Shown here in pieces: positions 1 to 8,290 of a stretch of 64,000 bases of DNA (position 1 is its first letter; the number at the start of each line of letters is the position of its first letter). A model generated the notes under the pieces. The model saw nothing but the letters and a program-made list of their open reading frames with translations. It did not search any database and was not told the DNA's origin. The position numbers were made by a program, and so were the translations under genes. This DNA is from Candidatus Nitronereus thalassa (GTDB lineage Bacteria; Nitrospirota; Nitrospiria; Nitrospirales; UBA8639). Location: contig NZ_JAQOUE010000001.1 in assembly GCF_032191465.1 (NCBI RefSeq), forward strand, positions 2,356,001 to 2,420,000. The letters run 5' to 3'.

Positions 1-1
1 G

Positions 2-283
2 GATGTACGCAGCAAAGAAGAATGGGAGGAACGGCGAATCGATCACAGCCACAATATTCCCCTGAATCATCTCCAGGACCGGCTTCAAGAGATACCAACG
101 GATCGAGAGGTCGTGGTCCATTGCTCAGATGGATATCGGTCATCCATTGCCGTCAGTCTGTTACACCGACATGATGTGTGCCATGTGAGACATGTATTAG
201 GTGGATTCGAGGCTTGGGAGCATATGGTGATGAATTCCTCCGGAACTCTTGCAGATGTTTCTCGCCAAATCGGAGGTCGTTAG
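2..283 (+). CDS. Rhodanese-domain protein, C-terminal part (cut by window edge)
   Basis: An open frame enters from the left edge and ends at a TAG at 281-283, giving 93 residues. It carries the rhodanese active-site loop HCSDGYRS, with the catalytic Cys in the CxxGxR pattern, followed by the characteristic LGGFEAWE ending. Rhodaneses transfer sulfane sulfur through a Cys persulfide. The start and any N-terminal domain lie outside the window, so whether this is a single-domain rhodanese or the tail of a larger fusion cannot be told. The stop lies 9 nt before the phosphofructokinase ATG, so the two genes are probably cotranscribed. Confidence 0.8.
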   Translation, partial: DVRSKEEWEERRIDHSHNIPLNHLQDRLQEIPTDREVVVHCSDGYRSSIAVSLLHRHDVCHVRHVLGGFEAWEHMVMNSSGTLADVSRQIGGR

Positions 284-292
284 TTATTCATC

Positions 293-1558
293 ATGAAAGG
301 CAACTTGAAGAAAATTGGAATCTTGGTCGGCGGAGGACCCGCCCCAGGTATCAACAGCGTGATCGAAGCCGCCATGCTACGTGGCCTATCCGAGGGGCTG
401 GAGGTCATTGGCCTCATGGATGGCTTTCACTGGTTGATGCAGGGAGACACCTCGCACATTATCCCACTGAATGAAGACACCGTTCATCGTATCCATTTCA
501 GAGGCGGGTCACTTCTCAGAACGTCACGAGCCAATCCCACGAAGGATCCGAAACATCTGAAGACAACCTTGGCCTCCTTACAAAGCCTGAATATAGACGG
601 ATTGATCACGATTGGTGGAGACGACACGGCCTCGTCTGCCATGAGACTCGAACAATTAGCCGGCGGATCGCTTCAAGTGGTTCACGTCCCCAAAACTATC
701 GACAACGATCTATGTCTACCCCACGGCATTTCCACGTTTGGATTTCAAACCGCTCGCCACCTCGGTGTTGAAATCGTCAAGAACCTCATGGTGGATGCCC
801 ATACGACTTCTCGATGGTACTTTGCTGTCGCCATGGGACGTAAGGCCGGGCATCTGGCCTTAGGCATAGGAAAAGCCGCGGGAAATGCGATCACCATTAT
901 CCCCGAGGAATTTCATCATCGCCCTCTCAGACTATCAAACCTGTCGAACATTCTTTTGGGTTCAATTATCAAACGCTTAGGTGCAGGACGACCCGATGGC
1001 GTGGCGATTTTGGCAGAGGGGTTGCCCGAACTCTTAAACCCCGAAGACTTATCTGAGGTCGGAGATGTGGAGCGGGATGAGCACGGCAATATTCGGTTTG
1101 CGGAACTCGATATTGGGCAGGTCTTGAAAGAGACGGTTCAACGGGAACTCAAACATTACGGAATCAAACTCACCATTGTGACCAAAAACATCGGCTATGA
1201 ATTACGATGCGCCGACCCCATACCTTATGATATGGAATACACTCGAGATTTGGGATACTGCGCCGCTCAATTTCTTCTCGAGGGCGGCAATGCCGCGATG
1301 GTCGCCATCGATACGGGGAAGTTCACGCCGCTTCCTTTTAAGGATATGTTAGACCCTGATACTGGAAAGGCAAAAATTCGACTCGTGGATGTTGAATCGG
1401 AATACTACAAAATCGCGAGGCAATACATGGCACGAATGGAACGCGAGGATGTTGAATCTCATGAAGCCATCGCCAAATTCTCTCAGGTGTTAAAGATCTC
1501 ACCTGAAGACTTTACACAGAAATTTGGCAACATCTCGGAGGACAATCGTAATTCATGA
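293..1558 (+). CDS. pfp: Pyrophosphate-type 6-phosphofructokinase
   Basis: A 421-residue PfkA-superfamily protein. The N-terminal loop GGGPAPGIN (13-21), the GGDDT motif (108-112) and PKTIDND (133-139) form the active site. In ATP-dependent enzymes the second Asp of GGDD is Gly and the Lys of PKTIDND is usually Gly. The Asp plus Lys combination seen here is the accepted signature of PPi use, so the enzyme probably interconverts fructose 6-phosphate and fructose 1,6-bisphosphate reversibly with PPi. The length also fits the longer PPi clade better than the roughly 320-residue bacterial ATP enzymes. It follows the rhodanese gene closely and may share its transcript. The cofactor call is inferred from motifs only. 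Confidence 0.88.
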   Translation: MKGNLKKIGILVGGGPAPGINSVIEAAMLRGLSEGLEVIGLMDGFHWLMQGDTSHIIPLNEDTVHRIHFRGGSLLRTSRANPTKDPKHLKTTLASLQSLNIDGLITIGGDDTASSAMRLEQLAGGSLQVVHVPKTIDNDLCLPHGISTFGFQTARHLGVEIVKNLMVDAHTTSRWYFAVAMGRKAGHLALGIGKAAGNAITIIPEEFHHRPLRLSNLSNILLGSIIKRLGAGRPDGVAILAEGLPELLNPEDLSEVGDVERDEHGNIRFAELDIGQVLKETVQRELKHYGIKLTIVTKNIGYELRCADPIPYDMEYTRDLGYCAAQFLLEGGNAAMVAIDTGKFTPLPFKDMLDPDTGKAKIRLVDVESEYYKIARQYMARMEREDVESHEAIAKFSQVLKISPEDFTQKFGNISEDNRNS

Positions 1559-1644
1559 AGCGTGATTTGTGAAGCGAACAATTCAACACTTCCCCTGTTG
1601 TACACATCATCCATAACAGTTCACGTTCATTCATCCCTTCCTAT

Positions 1645-2289
1645 CTAAATCCATAATTCCAATGGAACTTGGTTCATTACCGTCCGCAGAATATCGCTTC
1701 GGGTGATTATTCCCACCGGATAGCCTCTTTCATTCACAATAGGAAGTGCCCCGATACGCTCCTCAAACATTACCCGCGCAATAGTGCGAATTTCGGTGTC
1801 CGGGTGAGCCGTGAGCACACGATCAACCATAATATCCTGCACCGTAAGGCTGCTCAGTGGCACTGATTCAATCTCGGTATGTTGATGAATGCCTGCGGCC
1901 TCTCGCCAAAGATCACGATCGGAAAGAATGCCAACAATCCGATCCTCATCATTCACCACAGGGACATGACGAAAGCGATGATGGTAAAACAATTTCCAGG
2001 CATCTGCGATTGGAGACTTTATCCCGATCGATACAGTGGGTGAAGTCATTACCTGTTTCGCCAACACGGCAAGCTCCCGTTTTGAGCTCTCTTCCTGAGA
2101 ACCGACATACGCCTTGGTCAATTTGTTGGGAAATGGGAACGAGGATGACCCCGACTTTCCTTCGGAATGAGCGTCTTTAATTGATGGTACGGAAGTGGAT
2201 GGGGTGACTTTTTCCACTGAGCGGGAGGTTCGAACCATACCAGGCACGTATTGCTCAGCCTGGCTGTTAATACTCCAGATGGTAAGCAC
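1645..2289 (-). CDS. CBS-domain pair protein
   Basis: A 214-residue soluble protein with a low-complexity N-terminal 75 residues followed by two CBS domains (about 78-140 and 150-210). Each domain ends in the usual G-I-(I/L)-(S/T)-(R/D) strand, for example VGILSDRDL and VGIITRSDI. CBS pairs bind adenine nucleotides and act as energy sensors, but there is no attached catalytic domain here, so the partner is unknown. Translation appears to start at a GTG preceded by AAAGGAA with suitable spacing. The gene is convergent with the phosphofructokinase gene. A second stand-alone CBS pair lies at 6050-6442. Confidence 0.85.
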   Translation of the reverse strand: MLTIWSINSQAEQYVPGMVRTSRSVEKVTPSTSVPSIKDAHSEGKSGSSSFPFPNKLTKAYVGSQEESSKRELAVLAKQVMTSPTVSIGIKSPIADAWKLFYHHRFRHVPVVNDEDRIVGILSDRDLWREAAGIHQHTEIESVPLSSLTVQDIMVDRVLTAHPDTEIRTIARVMFEERIGALPIVNERGYPVGIITRSDILRTVMNQVPLELWI

Positions 2290-2344
2290 ATTAATTCCTT
2301 TTCCATTCGAGAAAAAATTCTCAAATCAAAAAAAGCCATCCCCT

Positions 2345-2416
2345 CTGTAGGTGTAGCATCTCATGTCTCCTCTTACACGAAAAAAGAGGAAGCAGCATGA
2401 GATGCTGCTGCTACAG
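2345..2416. repeat. Long imperfect hairpin between two minus-strand genes
   Basis: CTGTAG (2345-2350) and AGCATCTCATG (2355-2365) are complementary to CATGAGATGCT (2396-2406) and CTACAG (2411-2416). An inner stem forms from CCTCTT and AAGAGG. The hairpin lies downstream of the pentapeptide-repeat gene and upstream of the CBS gene, so it may terminate or attenuate transcription. It could equally be a degenerate palindromic repeat element. Confidence 0.6.
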
Positions 2417-2445
2417 GAATATCTTCGCAAATAGCCTGAAACTTT

Positions 2446-3732
2446 TTAATCCGCTTTTGTTGGACAAGGGGTAGGCCTCGTCAAACCTTTTGGCAAACTG
2501 GTTCGCTCTCCCACACATGCCGCGTTTAATTGTTCTTGAGTCAGGCCAAGAACAAACTTCATCGAGGTGTTCCGTAAATCAGCTTTGGTCAATACGGCCT
2601 TTCGAATATCCGTCCCTCGCATATCCGCCTCAGGAAAACGCGCTCCGGAAAGGTTTGCCTCCTGCATATTCGTATTGAACAACACGACTCGAGTAAGATT
2701 GGCAGACCTTAAGTCCGCGTCAGCCATATTCGCCCAAGAAAAATCAGCACCCTCTACATCCGCTTCTCGAAGATTCGCCTTAGCCAAATAGGCTTCATCC
2801 AAACCCGCCCCTCGTAGATGTGCCTGACTTAAGTCCGCCAATAAGAGATCGGCTTCTTGCAAGTTCGCCTCTGTTAAATCGGCGAGGTGCAAATTCGCTC
2901 TGTAGAAAATTCCCCGTTCGAGGTTGGCTCCACGAAGGCTCGCCTGTTGAAGGTTCGCTTCATTAAAGTTGGCTCCATGCAATTCGGCCTGATCCAAATT
3001 CGCCCCTTGCAAGTCCGCTTCTTGAAGCTCTGCTTGAAATAGATCCGCCTGCGCCATGTTGGCTTTTCTCAACAAGGCTCGATGAAGGCTCGCGCCTTGA
3101 AGGTCCGCAGCCCGAAAACTGGCTTGAGTAAGATTGGCTCCATCCAAATTCGCTCCCTTGAGGTACCCGTCATCAAGGTGAGCCTCTTGAAAATTGGCCA
3201 AGGATAAATAGGCTTCTGACAAATTGACTTCCCTCAGGTTCGCCTGAAAAAAATTTCCCCTGGCGATGTCCGCCTTTCGAAGATTGGCCGCATGAAGATT
3301 CGCTCCAGAGAAATTGGCTTCACGCAGATCACTGAGAGACAACGATGCTTGTCTCAAGTTGGCTTTCTGAAAATTGGCTTTCACGAATTTCCCACCCGAA
3401 AGATCGGCATGGATCATTTTGGCTTCTGACAGGTTGGCACCACTCAAATCCACTTCTCGTAAATCCAATTCCTGTAAATCCGCCCCACACAAATTGGCCT
3501 TTTGACCTTCCTGATCCTCTCGATTCACCAGCCATTTTTTATGACGGTGAAGAACATCCTCTAACATGTGCTGTGACAATTTAGCCTGTTGGTAAGGGCT
3601 CTGACAGGCTGTGGTCTGCTCAGAAGTTTCGGCTTGAGATGGCCCACTCGCCAAGACCCCTGAAAACAAAATCCAGGCAGCCGTCAATACAATAAGACTT
3701 TCATGCCCTCTTCCTCTGTTCATACCATTCAC
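2446..3732 (-). CDS. Exported pentapeptide-repeat protein
   Basis: 428 residues. A Sec-type signal peptide covers about residues 1-35 (hydrophobic run LIVLTAAWILFSGVLA, then a probable cut near SQA-E). From about residue 78 to 400 the protein is an almost uninterrupted series of A(D/N)Lxx pentapeptides, which fold as a right-handed quadrilateral beta-helix. No catalytic domain is attached. Cytoplasmic members such as MfpA/Qnr mimic DNA, but the signal peptide argues for a periplasmic or surface role here. Another in-frame Met at residue 4 could be the start. A short non-repeat tail (about 400-428) contains two Cys residues. Function unknown. Confidence 0.85.
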   Translation of the reverse strand: MNGMNRGRGHESLIVLTAAWILFSGVLASGPSQAETSEQTTACQSPYQQAKLSQHMLEDVLHRHKKWLVNREDQEGQKANLCGADLQELDLREVDLSGANLSEAKMIHADLSGGKFVKANFQKANLRQASLSLSDLREANFSGANLHAANLRKADIARGNFFQANLREVNLSEAYLSLANFQEAHLDDGYLKGANLDGANLTQASFRAADLQGASLHRALLRKANMAQADLFQAELQEADLQGANLDQAELHGANFNEANLQQASLRGANLERGIFYRANLHLADLTEANLQEADLLLADLSQAHLRGAGLDEAYLAKANLREADVEGADFSWANMADADLRSANLTRVVLFNTNMQEANLSGARFPEADMRGTDIRKAVLTKADLRNTSMKFVLGLTQEQLNAACVGERTSLPKGLTRPTPCPTKAD

Positions 3733-3752
3733 TCTTCGATCCTTTCTTCTGC

Positions 3753-3789
3753 TAATACCTGCGCTCGAAGGTCTTAAATGCAGGTATTA
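3753..3789. repeat. Perfect 10-bp inverted repeat
   Basis: TAATACCTGC (3753-3762) and GCAGGTATTA (3780-3789) form a perfect stem with a 17-nt loop, followed on the plus strand by TTTTTT. It lies between the Usp gene and the pentapeptide-repeat gene, both on the minus strand. On that strand no T-run follows the stem, so it may be an operator or a leader structure of the pentapeptide gene rather than a simple terminator. Confidence 0.5.
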
Positions 3790-3904
3790 TTTTTTATCCA
3801 AAGCGCAAACAAACCAGAAAACATAGGTTAGGTGAGTAAAGCATGAAATGAAGCTTCCGGCCAGTCAGAATCCATGTTCTCTCTTAAAGAATATACCCGT
3901 TCAT

Positions 3905-4819
3905 CTAGGCCGGGCGAGGTCGAATGACGAGAACAGAACATCCAGAATATGCCGCCACCCATTCCGAAACACTTCCCATTTGAAAACGTTCCGGACCGGT
4001 TAATCCTTTGCTTCCCAGAATCGCCAACTGTACTTTTGATTTGCGAATGGATTCTAAAATGACTTCCCGTGGATTGCCTTTGCGAATCTCGGGATGGACT
4101 TCATACCCTTCGGTAATAAACATGGTTCGGTACTGACTGGTGAGTTCTTCGGCCCGATGGTAGAACGGTTCGGTAAGAGCCAGAAGATGGGCTTTAGGAA
4201 GGACTTTGGGCGCAATATCGGTTAAGACTTGAGGAACCGCCGATAAAATCTGAATCGATACATCTTCAGGGTCCAGCCATTTTTTCACGGCATTGGCGGC
4301 ACGCCTGGAGGCCCCTGACCCATCCAAGGCTAACAAGGCCTTGGCCGGAGTCAGCAGGGGTTCTTTAACCATAAGGACTGCACAGGGAGCATAGGACAAC
4401 ACCTTGCGGGAGACACTGCCCATCAAATATCCCTTAATATCCGCCATGCCTCGTGACCCGAGAATGATGAGATGTGGTGTTCGCTTTTCCGCCTCTCGAA
4501 TGATCACCTCCGCAGCATGACCTTTCGCCAGAACACAACGAATAGAGACAAACGGTTTGGTCTTGGATTGATTGATGGCCAATTCGGCATGGGCCTTCGC
4601 CCTTTTGAGCACGTCCCTACCATGCTTCTCTAGCGCGGATATAAATTTTTTGACCTTGGTGGCTCTGGCCCCTTCTTTTTTTAATCCCGCTTTCACGGGA
4701 TTGGTGTCCATGACATGAAGAAGGATCACCTCCTTAAGTGACCGGTGAAACAAACTACCCAGGATTTCAATACCCCAATTGGCATATTCCGACCCATCAA
4801 CGGCACAAATGATATTCAT
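3905..4819 (-). CDS. Tandem universal stress protein (UspA x2)
   Basis: About 304 residues when started at the ATG giving MNIICAVDGSEYA, which is preceded by an AGGGGGTG ribosome-binding site. An ATG 27 nt further upstream would add nine unlikely residues. Two Usp domains are present. Each has the ATP-binding pattern GxxG-x9-G(S/T): LGSRGMADIKGYLMGS and LGSKGLTGPERFQMGS, so both halves should bind ATP. Divergent from the single-domain Usp gene at 5148. The shared intergenic region carries a sigma-54-like promoter for the plus-strand gene and a weaker candidate for this gene. Confidence 0.9.
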   Translation of the reverse strand: MNIICAVDGSEYANWGIEILGSLFHRSLKEVILLHVMDTNPVKAGLKKEGARATKVKKFISALEKHGRDVLKRAKAHAELAINQSKTKPFVSIRCVLAKGHAAEVIIREAEKRTPHLIILGSRGMADIKGYLMGSVSRKVLSYAPCAVLMVKEPLLTPAKALLALDGSGASRRAANAVKKWLDPEDVSIQILSAVPQVLTDIAPKVLPKAHLLALTEPFYHRAEELTSQYRTMFITEGYEVHPEIRKGNPREVILESIRKSKVQLAILGSKGLTGPERFQMGSVSEWVAAYSGCSVLVIRPRPA

Positions 4820-4880
4820 GACACCCCCTGGTTTTTCAGTATGCATTCCAAATCACAACCAAATACTTCGTACGATACAC

Positions 4881-4896
4881 AGCAAAAAACATACCC
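4881..4896 (-). promoter_or_regulatory. Weak candidate sigma-54 promoter
   Basis: Read on the minus strand this is GGGTAT-N5-TTGCT. It keeps the -24 GG and -12 GC dinucleotides at correct spacing and a perfect TTGCT, but the -24 box is poor. The -12 element lies about 62 nt upstream of the Usp ATG at 4819. Listed because better matches occur at three or four nearby genes. Confidence 0.25.
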
Positions 4897-5097
4897 TTCT
4901 GATTTCGTCGAAAAAATACGCAACCTCTGTCGCTGCACACTGTTGATCAGATATAGAAAGTTCACAGCATGCTTTAGAATCCAATTTCGACACACTTCAC
5001 ATTCTCGACTGTTGACTTTTTCCTCAATTGCCACTCCGTCAGTACTCACAGACACCAGATCTTCCTTTAATCCAAAGAATTTTCTCTTTCTATGAGA

Positions 5098-5113
5098 TGG
5101 CATCAGGATTGCC
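5098..5113 (+). promoter_or_regulatory. Probable sigma-54 (-24/-12) promoter
   Basis: TGGCAT-N5-TTGCC matches the consensus TGGCAC-N5-TTGCW with one change in each box and exact GG/GC spacing. The -12 element is about 35 nt upstream of the Usp start at 5148, a normal leader length. Confidence 0.55.
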
Positions 5114-5147
5114 TTTCAACATTGATAAAGAATGGGGGAAAATAAGC

Positions 5148-5684
5148 ATGACGCGTTTTAAAAAAATTTTAGTGCCTGTAGATTTTTCTTCTTGCTCCAA
5201 AGAAGCCCTTCATATGGCGGCCGACCTCGCGGCCCTTTTCGATGCTCGACTTTTCCTCCTCCATGTCATTGATACTCGACCACTTGAGAACTTACGCAAC
5301 ATGGGATTAGGTTCTTCCAACGAAGAAAAAGCTCAAATGAAAAAGTTGCGTCATTTCGCCCGACTTCAAGCCCGAACACTGTTGCAAACTCCGGAGTTAA
5401 GGAAATTGAAAATCGACAGGATTCTCAGCGAAGGCAAACCCTTCGTGGAAATCATTCGTACGGCCAGGACGGAAAAAGTCGATCTTATTGTGAGGGGAAG
5501 TTATGGAGGGCAAACATCCGATGTGGGGAGAATATTTTTTGGAAGCACGGCGGAACAAGTGGTGCGGACGGCAAACTGTCCGGTATTGTGCGTCCCGTTT
5601 CTTTACAAGAAACCCACAGGACCCAAAAACGTCAATCCACAAAAATCTAAGACAAAACGGTCAAAAATGGCCCAAAGTTCATAA
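5148..5684 (+). CDS. Single-domain universal stress protein
   Basis: 178 residues from the ATG giving MTRFKKILVPVDFSS, the usual Usp N-terminus. The frame is open further upstream to 5028, but that would add 40 residues with no family support and would include the promoter. The ATP-binding pattern is present as GSYGGQTSDVGRIFFGS. The last 25 residues form a Lys/Ser-rich tail beyond the Usp fold, which is unusual and may be an unstructured extension. Divergent from the tandem Usp gene at 3905-4819. Confidence 0.88.
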   Translation: MTRFKKILVPVDFSSCSKEALHMAADLAALFDARLFLLHVIDTRPLENLRNMGLGSSNEEKAQMKKLRHFARLQARTLLQTPELRKLKIDRILSEGKPFVEIIRTARTEKVDLIVRGSYGGQTSDVGRIFFGSTAEQVVRTANCPVLCVPFLYKKPTGPKNVNPQKSKTKRSKMAQSS

Positions 5685-5819
5685 ACAAAGACGCCAGCCC
5701 TTCAGTGTAACCCAGGAACAGTCATTGTGCACAAACCATACGTGTAAGGTCTTGGCGTGCGATGATCAAGTATCCATTTTAAACATATGAAATCAAACAC
5801 CATTCCCCTGGAAAGATAG

Positions 5820-5921
5820 CTGGAAAATATTGAGCGAGGTCATTTGCCGGCACCGGTTGAAGTGACACATCATGATGAACAGACCGCCAAACTAATGGGC
5901 ATGAATGTTGGGGCCTTGTAA
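5820..5921 (+). pseudogene. Possible short coding remnant
   Basis: The stretch 5685-6049 has no intact gene. Within it, 34 codons beginning LENIERGHLPAPVEV run to a TAA at 5919-5921 and look protein-like, but a TAG immediately precedes them and no start codon or ribosome-binding site fits. It may be the eroded end of a lost gene or chance. Family not recognised. Confidence 0.25.
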
Positions 5922-5927
5922 TATACA

Positions 5928-5955
5928 TTCAAAGAGTATGGAATTGAGGTATAAT
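5928..5955 (+). promoter_or_regulatory. Candidate sigma-70 promoter for CBS gene
   Basis: A perfect TATAAT (5950-5955) lies 16 nt after TTCAAA (5928-5933), which matches four of six -35 bases. It is about 95 nt upstream of the CBS-pair start at 6050. A weaker sigma-54-like site, AGGCAG-N5-ACGCA at 5985-6000, keeps only the GG/GC core. Confidence 0.4.
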
Positions 5956-6049
5956 AATTACATGGATTATCTAATTGATCGAGAAGGCAGGCTTTACGCA
6001 TAGAAAGCTTTTTGAATCTGATTATTCACGAACCTAACGGAGGCCTTAC

Positions 6050-6442
6050 ATGCTATCTGAAATTATGCAAAAAACATTAAAATCAATTCCCGCAGATTCA
6101 TCCATCACCGCGGCAGCCGAAAAAATGCGCCAAGATAAAATCAGTGCGTTGCTGGTCGAGCGAAAGGGCAAGTTTATTGGCCTGCTCACTGACACCGATA
6201 TCGTGCGCAAGGGACTTGGCGCCAAGAGGAACCTAGACCAAACTACCCCAGAGCAATTAATGGCCACCGATTTACCCTCCATACAAGTCACTAAAACTTC
6301 TCACGATGCGTATGACATGATGGGCGATCTTGGAGTTCGTCATTTGGTCATCTGTGATAAGGACAAAATTGTGGGATTGGTATCCATGCGTGACCTCCTT
6401 CTACACTTTAAAAGTTATGAACCCAGTATTGGAGTAGATTAA
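6050..6442 (+). CDS. CBS-domain pair protein (stand-alone)
   Basis: 130 residues made up of two CBS domains (about 1-60 and 70-128), with the strands LLVERKGKFIGLLTDTDIV and HLVICDKDKIVGLVSMRDLL. The start is set by a GGAGG six bases upstream of the ATG. Such minimal proteins bind AMP/ATP or similar ligands and have been compared with Hrp1 of Mycobacterium tuberculosis, a hypoxia-induced protein. Its place among Usp genes and an Hsp20 gene fits a low-energy or anoxia response, but this is inferred from context. Confidence 0.87.
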   Translation: MLSEIMQKTLKSIPADSSITAAAEKMRQDKISALLVERKGKFIGLLTDTDIVRKGLGAKRNLDQTTPEQLMATDLPSIQVTKTSHDAYDMMGDLGVRHLVICDKDKIVGLVSMRDLLLHFKSYEPSIGVD

Positions 6443-6913
6443 TCCGGCATGATTTGGTTAGTCCTTACTTTATATCGTGAATAAAAATGGTTAGGACCTT
6501 TGATTTCCGAGCAGGATTTTAGCCCACCTTCCTTTTGTAATTATTTTTTTACTCTACCTTTCCCCTTTTCAGGAGGGACTATCATTTCTTAGGTCCCTCC
6601 TAAGGTCATTTCACTTCCTTACTAGCGATCCACCACTACGTTGACGTTACTTTTTATTTGTAAAAATAAAATTACTATCACCTGTCGCAATATTCCACAT
6701 ACATTTGAATGCAAATATCACTTCAGAATTTTTTCCCATTTAAATATGAGCCTTCTGAGCCCTTCCGTGTCACAGGGGAACATGGCATCGAGGTTGCAGA
6801 AAATTAAAGAGATAAAAAATGACTCCGTGAATTCAATTGGGGAGAAAAATTTTGGGGTACGGCGAAACAATTGATACAGACCTCAAACTGACCGGTATTT
6901 CTCTGCCATTTCT
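6443..6913. other. 471-bp gene-free, AT-rich stretch
   Basis: No convincing coding sequence. It contains a perfect 9-bp inverted repeat, AGGAGGGAC (6572-6580) with GTCCCTCCT (6594-6602), without a following T-run, and a sigma-54-like promoter at 6783-6798 ahead of the antiporter gene. Confidence 0.6.
6783..6798 (+). promoter_or_regulatory. Probable sigma-54 (-24/-12) promoter
   Basis: TGGCAT-N5-TTGCA has exact -24 GG/-12 GC spacing, with one departure from the -24 consensus TGGCAC. It is about 115 nt upstream of the antiporter start and would drive the antiporter and the overlapping CDF gene. Confidence 0.5.
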
Positions 6914-8290
6914 TTGGGTGAAACCATTTGGCAATCAAATGGTGAAAGTCCAGACGGTAAATTCCAAACAGTTAGCTTGCCAATCCACGAGAACGCGCCT
7001 ACGATTCTCGTTAACTTCAATTCCAGTAATAACAATCGTGCGTTGAACCTCTTTCTTGAAATACTCCTCGTTCTTCTTCTCACCCGAATCTTCAGCGAAG
7101 GGGCGGAACGCCTCGGCCAACCAGCGGGTGTCGGTGAACTACTTGCAGGAATGGCACTCGCTCTTGCCGCAGGGTTTCTAGGCACCAGCCTTCCATTTCT
7201 CAAGGAAATCACCACAAGCGAGGCCTTGGGGCAAATCGCTCAAGTAGGGATATTTTTTCTGATGCTGTTAGCCGGGATCGAATCTAATCTGAATGAACTT
7301 CGCCAAAATTACAAAGGGTCCGTGGGCGTGGCCATTGGCGGGGCAGCCGCACCCTTAACCCTTGGCATCCTTTTGGGTTGGGCGATACTTCCGGAATCAG
7401 AATTCAAGTGTGTTCAAGCCATGCTGATCGGCATCAGCATGGCGATCACCTCGGTGCCCGCCAATATTAAGGTACTCACGGATTTTGGGCTCTTGCATTC
7501 CAGGATCGGTCAAACAATGGTCGCGGCCGCGATTTTTGATGATGTGCTTGGGCTGTTTATGCTAGCCGTCCTGACGTCCATGATTCAAACTGGCGGTCCT
7601 CCCGATCTTACGGCCTTGGCCTGGCTGGTAGTAAAGATCCTGGCCTTTTTTGCCATAACCGTGAGCCTCGGTGTGCATGTGTATCCCCATATCAGTCGCG
7701 GGTTAAAAGGATTACAAAGTGCGGCCCTCGAATTCAGTGCCCTCATGGCCGTAGGGTTGGGGTACGGCGCTCTAGCTGAAGCCTTAGGGATGCATTGGAT
7801 TCTCGGAGCGTTTATGGCCGGTTTGTTCTTTGAACCATCTCGGGTAGGATATAAAGCGTATCATGAAATTAATTTGATCGCTGTGGCCATTACACGCGGG
7901 TTTCTCGGCCCATTTTTTTTCGCATCCATTGGGCTTCACTTAAATTTTGATGTGGTGGTCGCGTTCCCTTGGCTCATTCTCATTGTGATTCTTCTGGCCT
8001 TCGTGGGAAAGTTGCTGGGTGCCGGATTACCGGCTCGTCTTGCCGGGCTGAATACGCGGGAAGCCATGGCAGTGGGCGTAGGAATGAGCAGCCGCGGGGC
8101 CGTGGAATTAATTGTCTTAAGTATCGCAGCCGAAGCTGGGTTGTTTCTTCAGGGAGATGGCGACCATGGCCTTGTCACGCATCTGTTTTCCGCTTTGGTA
8201 TTAATGGGAGTCGTGACCACTTTGATCTCGCCCATGATTCTCAAACGCATTCTTCCTCCAGCTCTTCCAAAACGAGTGCGAAATGGGTAA
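6914..8290 (+). CDS. CPA2-family cation:proton antiporter
   Basis: An integral membrane protein of up to 458 residues with about 12-13 hydrophobic helices beginning near residue 47. The family sequence GVGELLAGMALA in the first helices, AAAIFDDVLGLFMLA (the conserved Asp pair in the transport core) and a late GMSSRGAVELIVL segment mark the Na+/H+ or K+/H+ exchanger (CPA2/KefB-like) family. No C-terminal TrkA-N domain is present, so ligand gating as in KefB is not expected. The start is uncertain: the longest frame begins at a TTG without a clear ribosome-binding site, and the first 45 residues are not family-like. Its 3' end overlaps the CDF gene by 8 nt. Confidence 0.85.
   Translation: MGETIWQSNGESPDGKFQTVSLPIHENAPTILVNFNSSNNNRALNLFLEILLVLLLTRIFSEGAERLGQPAGVGELLAGMALALAAGFLGTSLPFLKEITTSEALGQIAQVGIFFLMLLAGIESNLNELRQNYKGSVGVAIGGAAAPLTLGILLGWAILPESEFKCVQAMLIGISMAITSVPANIKVLTDFGLLHSRIGQTMVAAAIFDDVLGLFMLAVLTSMIQTGGPPDLTALAWLVVKILAFFAITVSLGVHVYPHISRGLKGLQSAALEFSALMAVGLGYGALAEALGMHWILGAFMAGLFFEPSRVGYKAYHEINLIAVAITRGFLGPFFFASIGLHLNFDVVVAFPWLILIVILLAFVGKLLGAGLPARLAGLNTREAMAVGVGMSSRGAVELIVLSIAAEAGLFLQGDGDHGLVTHLFSALVLMGVVTTLISPMILKRILPPALPKRVRNG

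Noticed and set aside
2490-3584. Possible tandem DNA repeat or CRISPR-like array
   Set aside because: The periodicity is the 15-bp codon repeat of the pentapeptide protein; there are no constant repeats with unique spacers.
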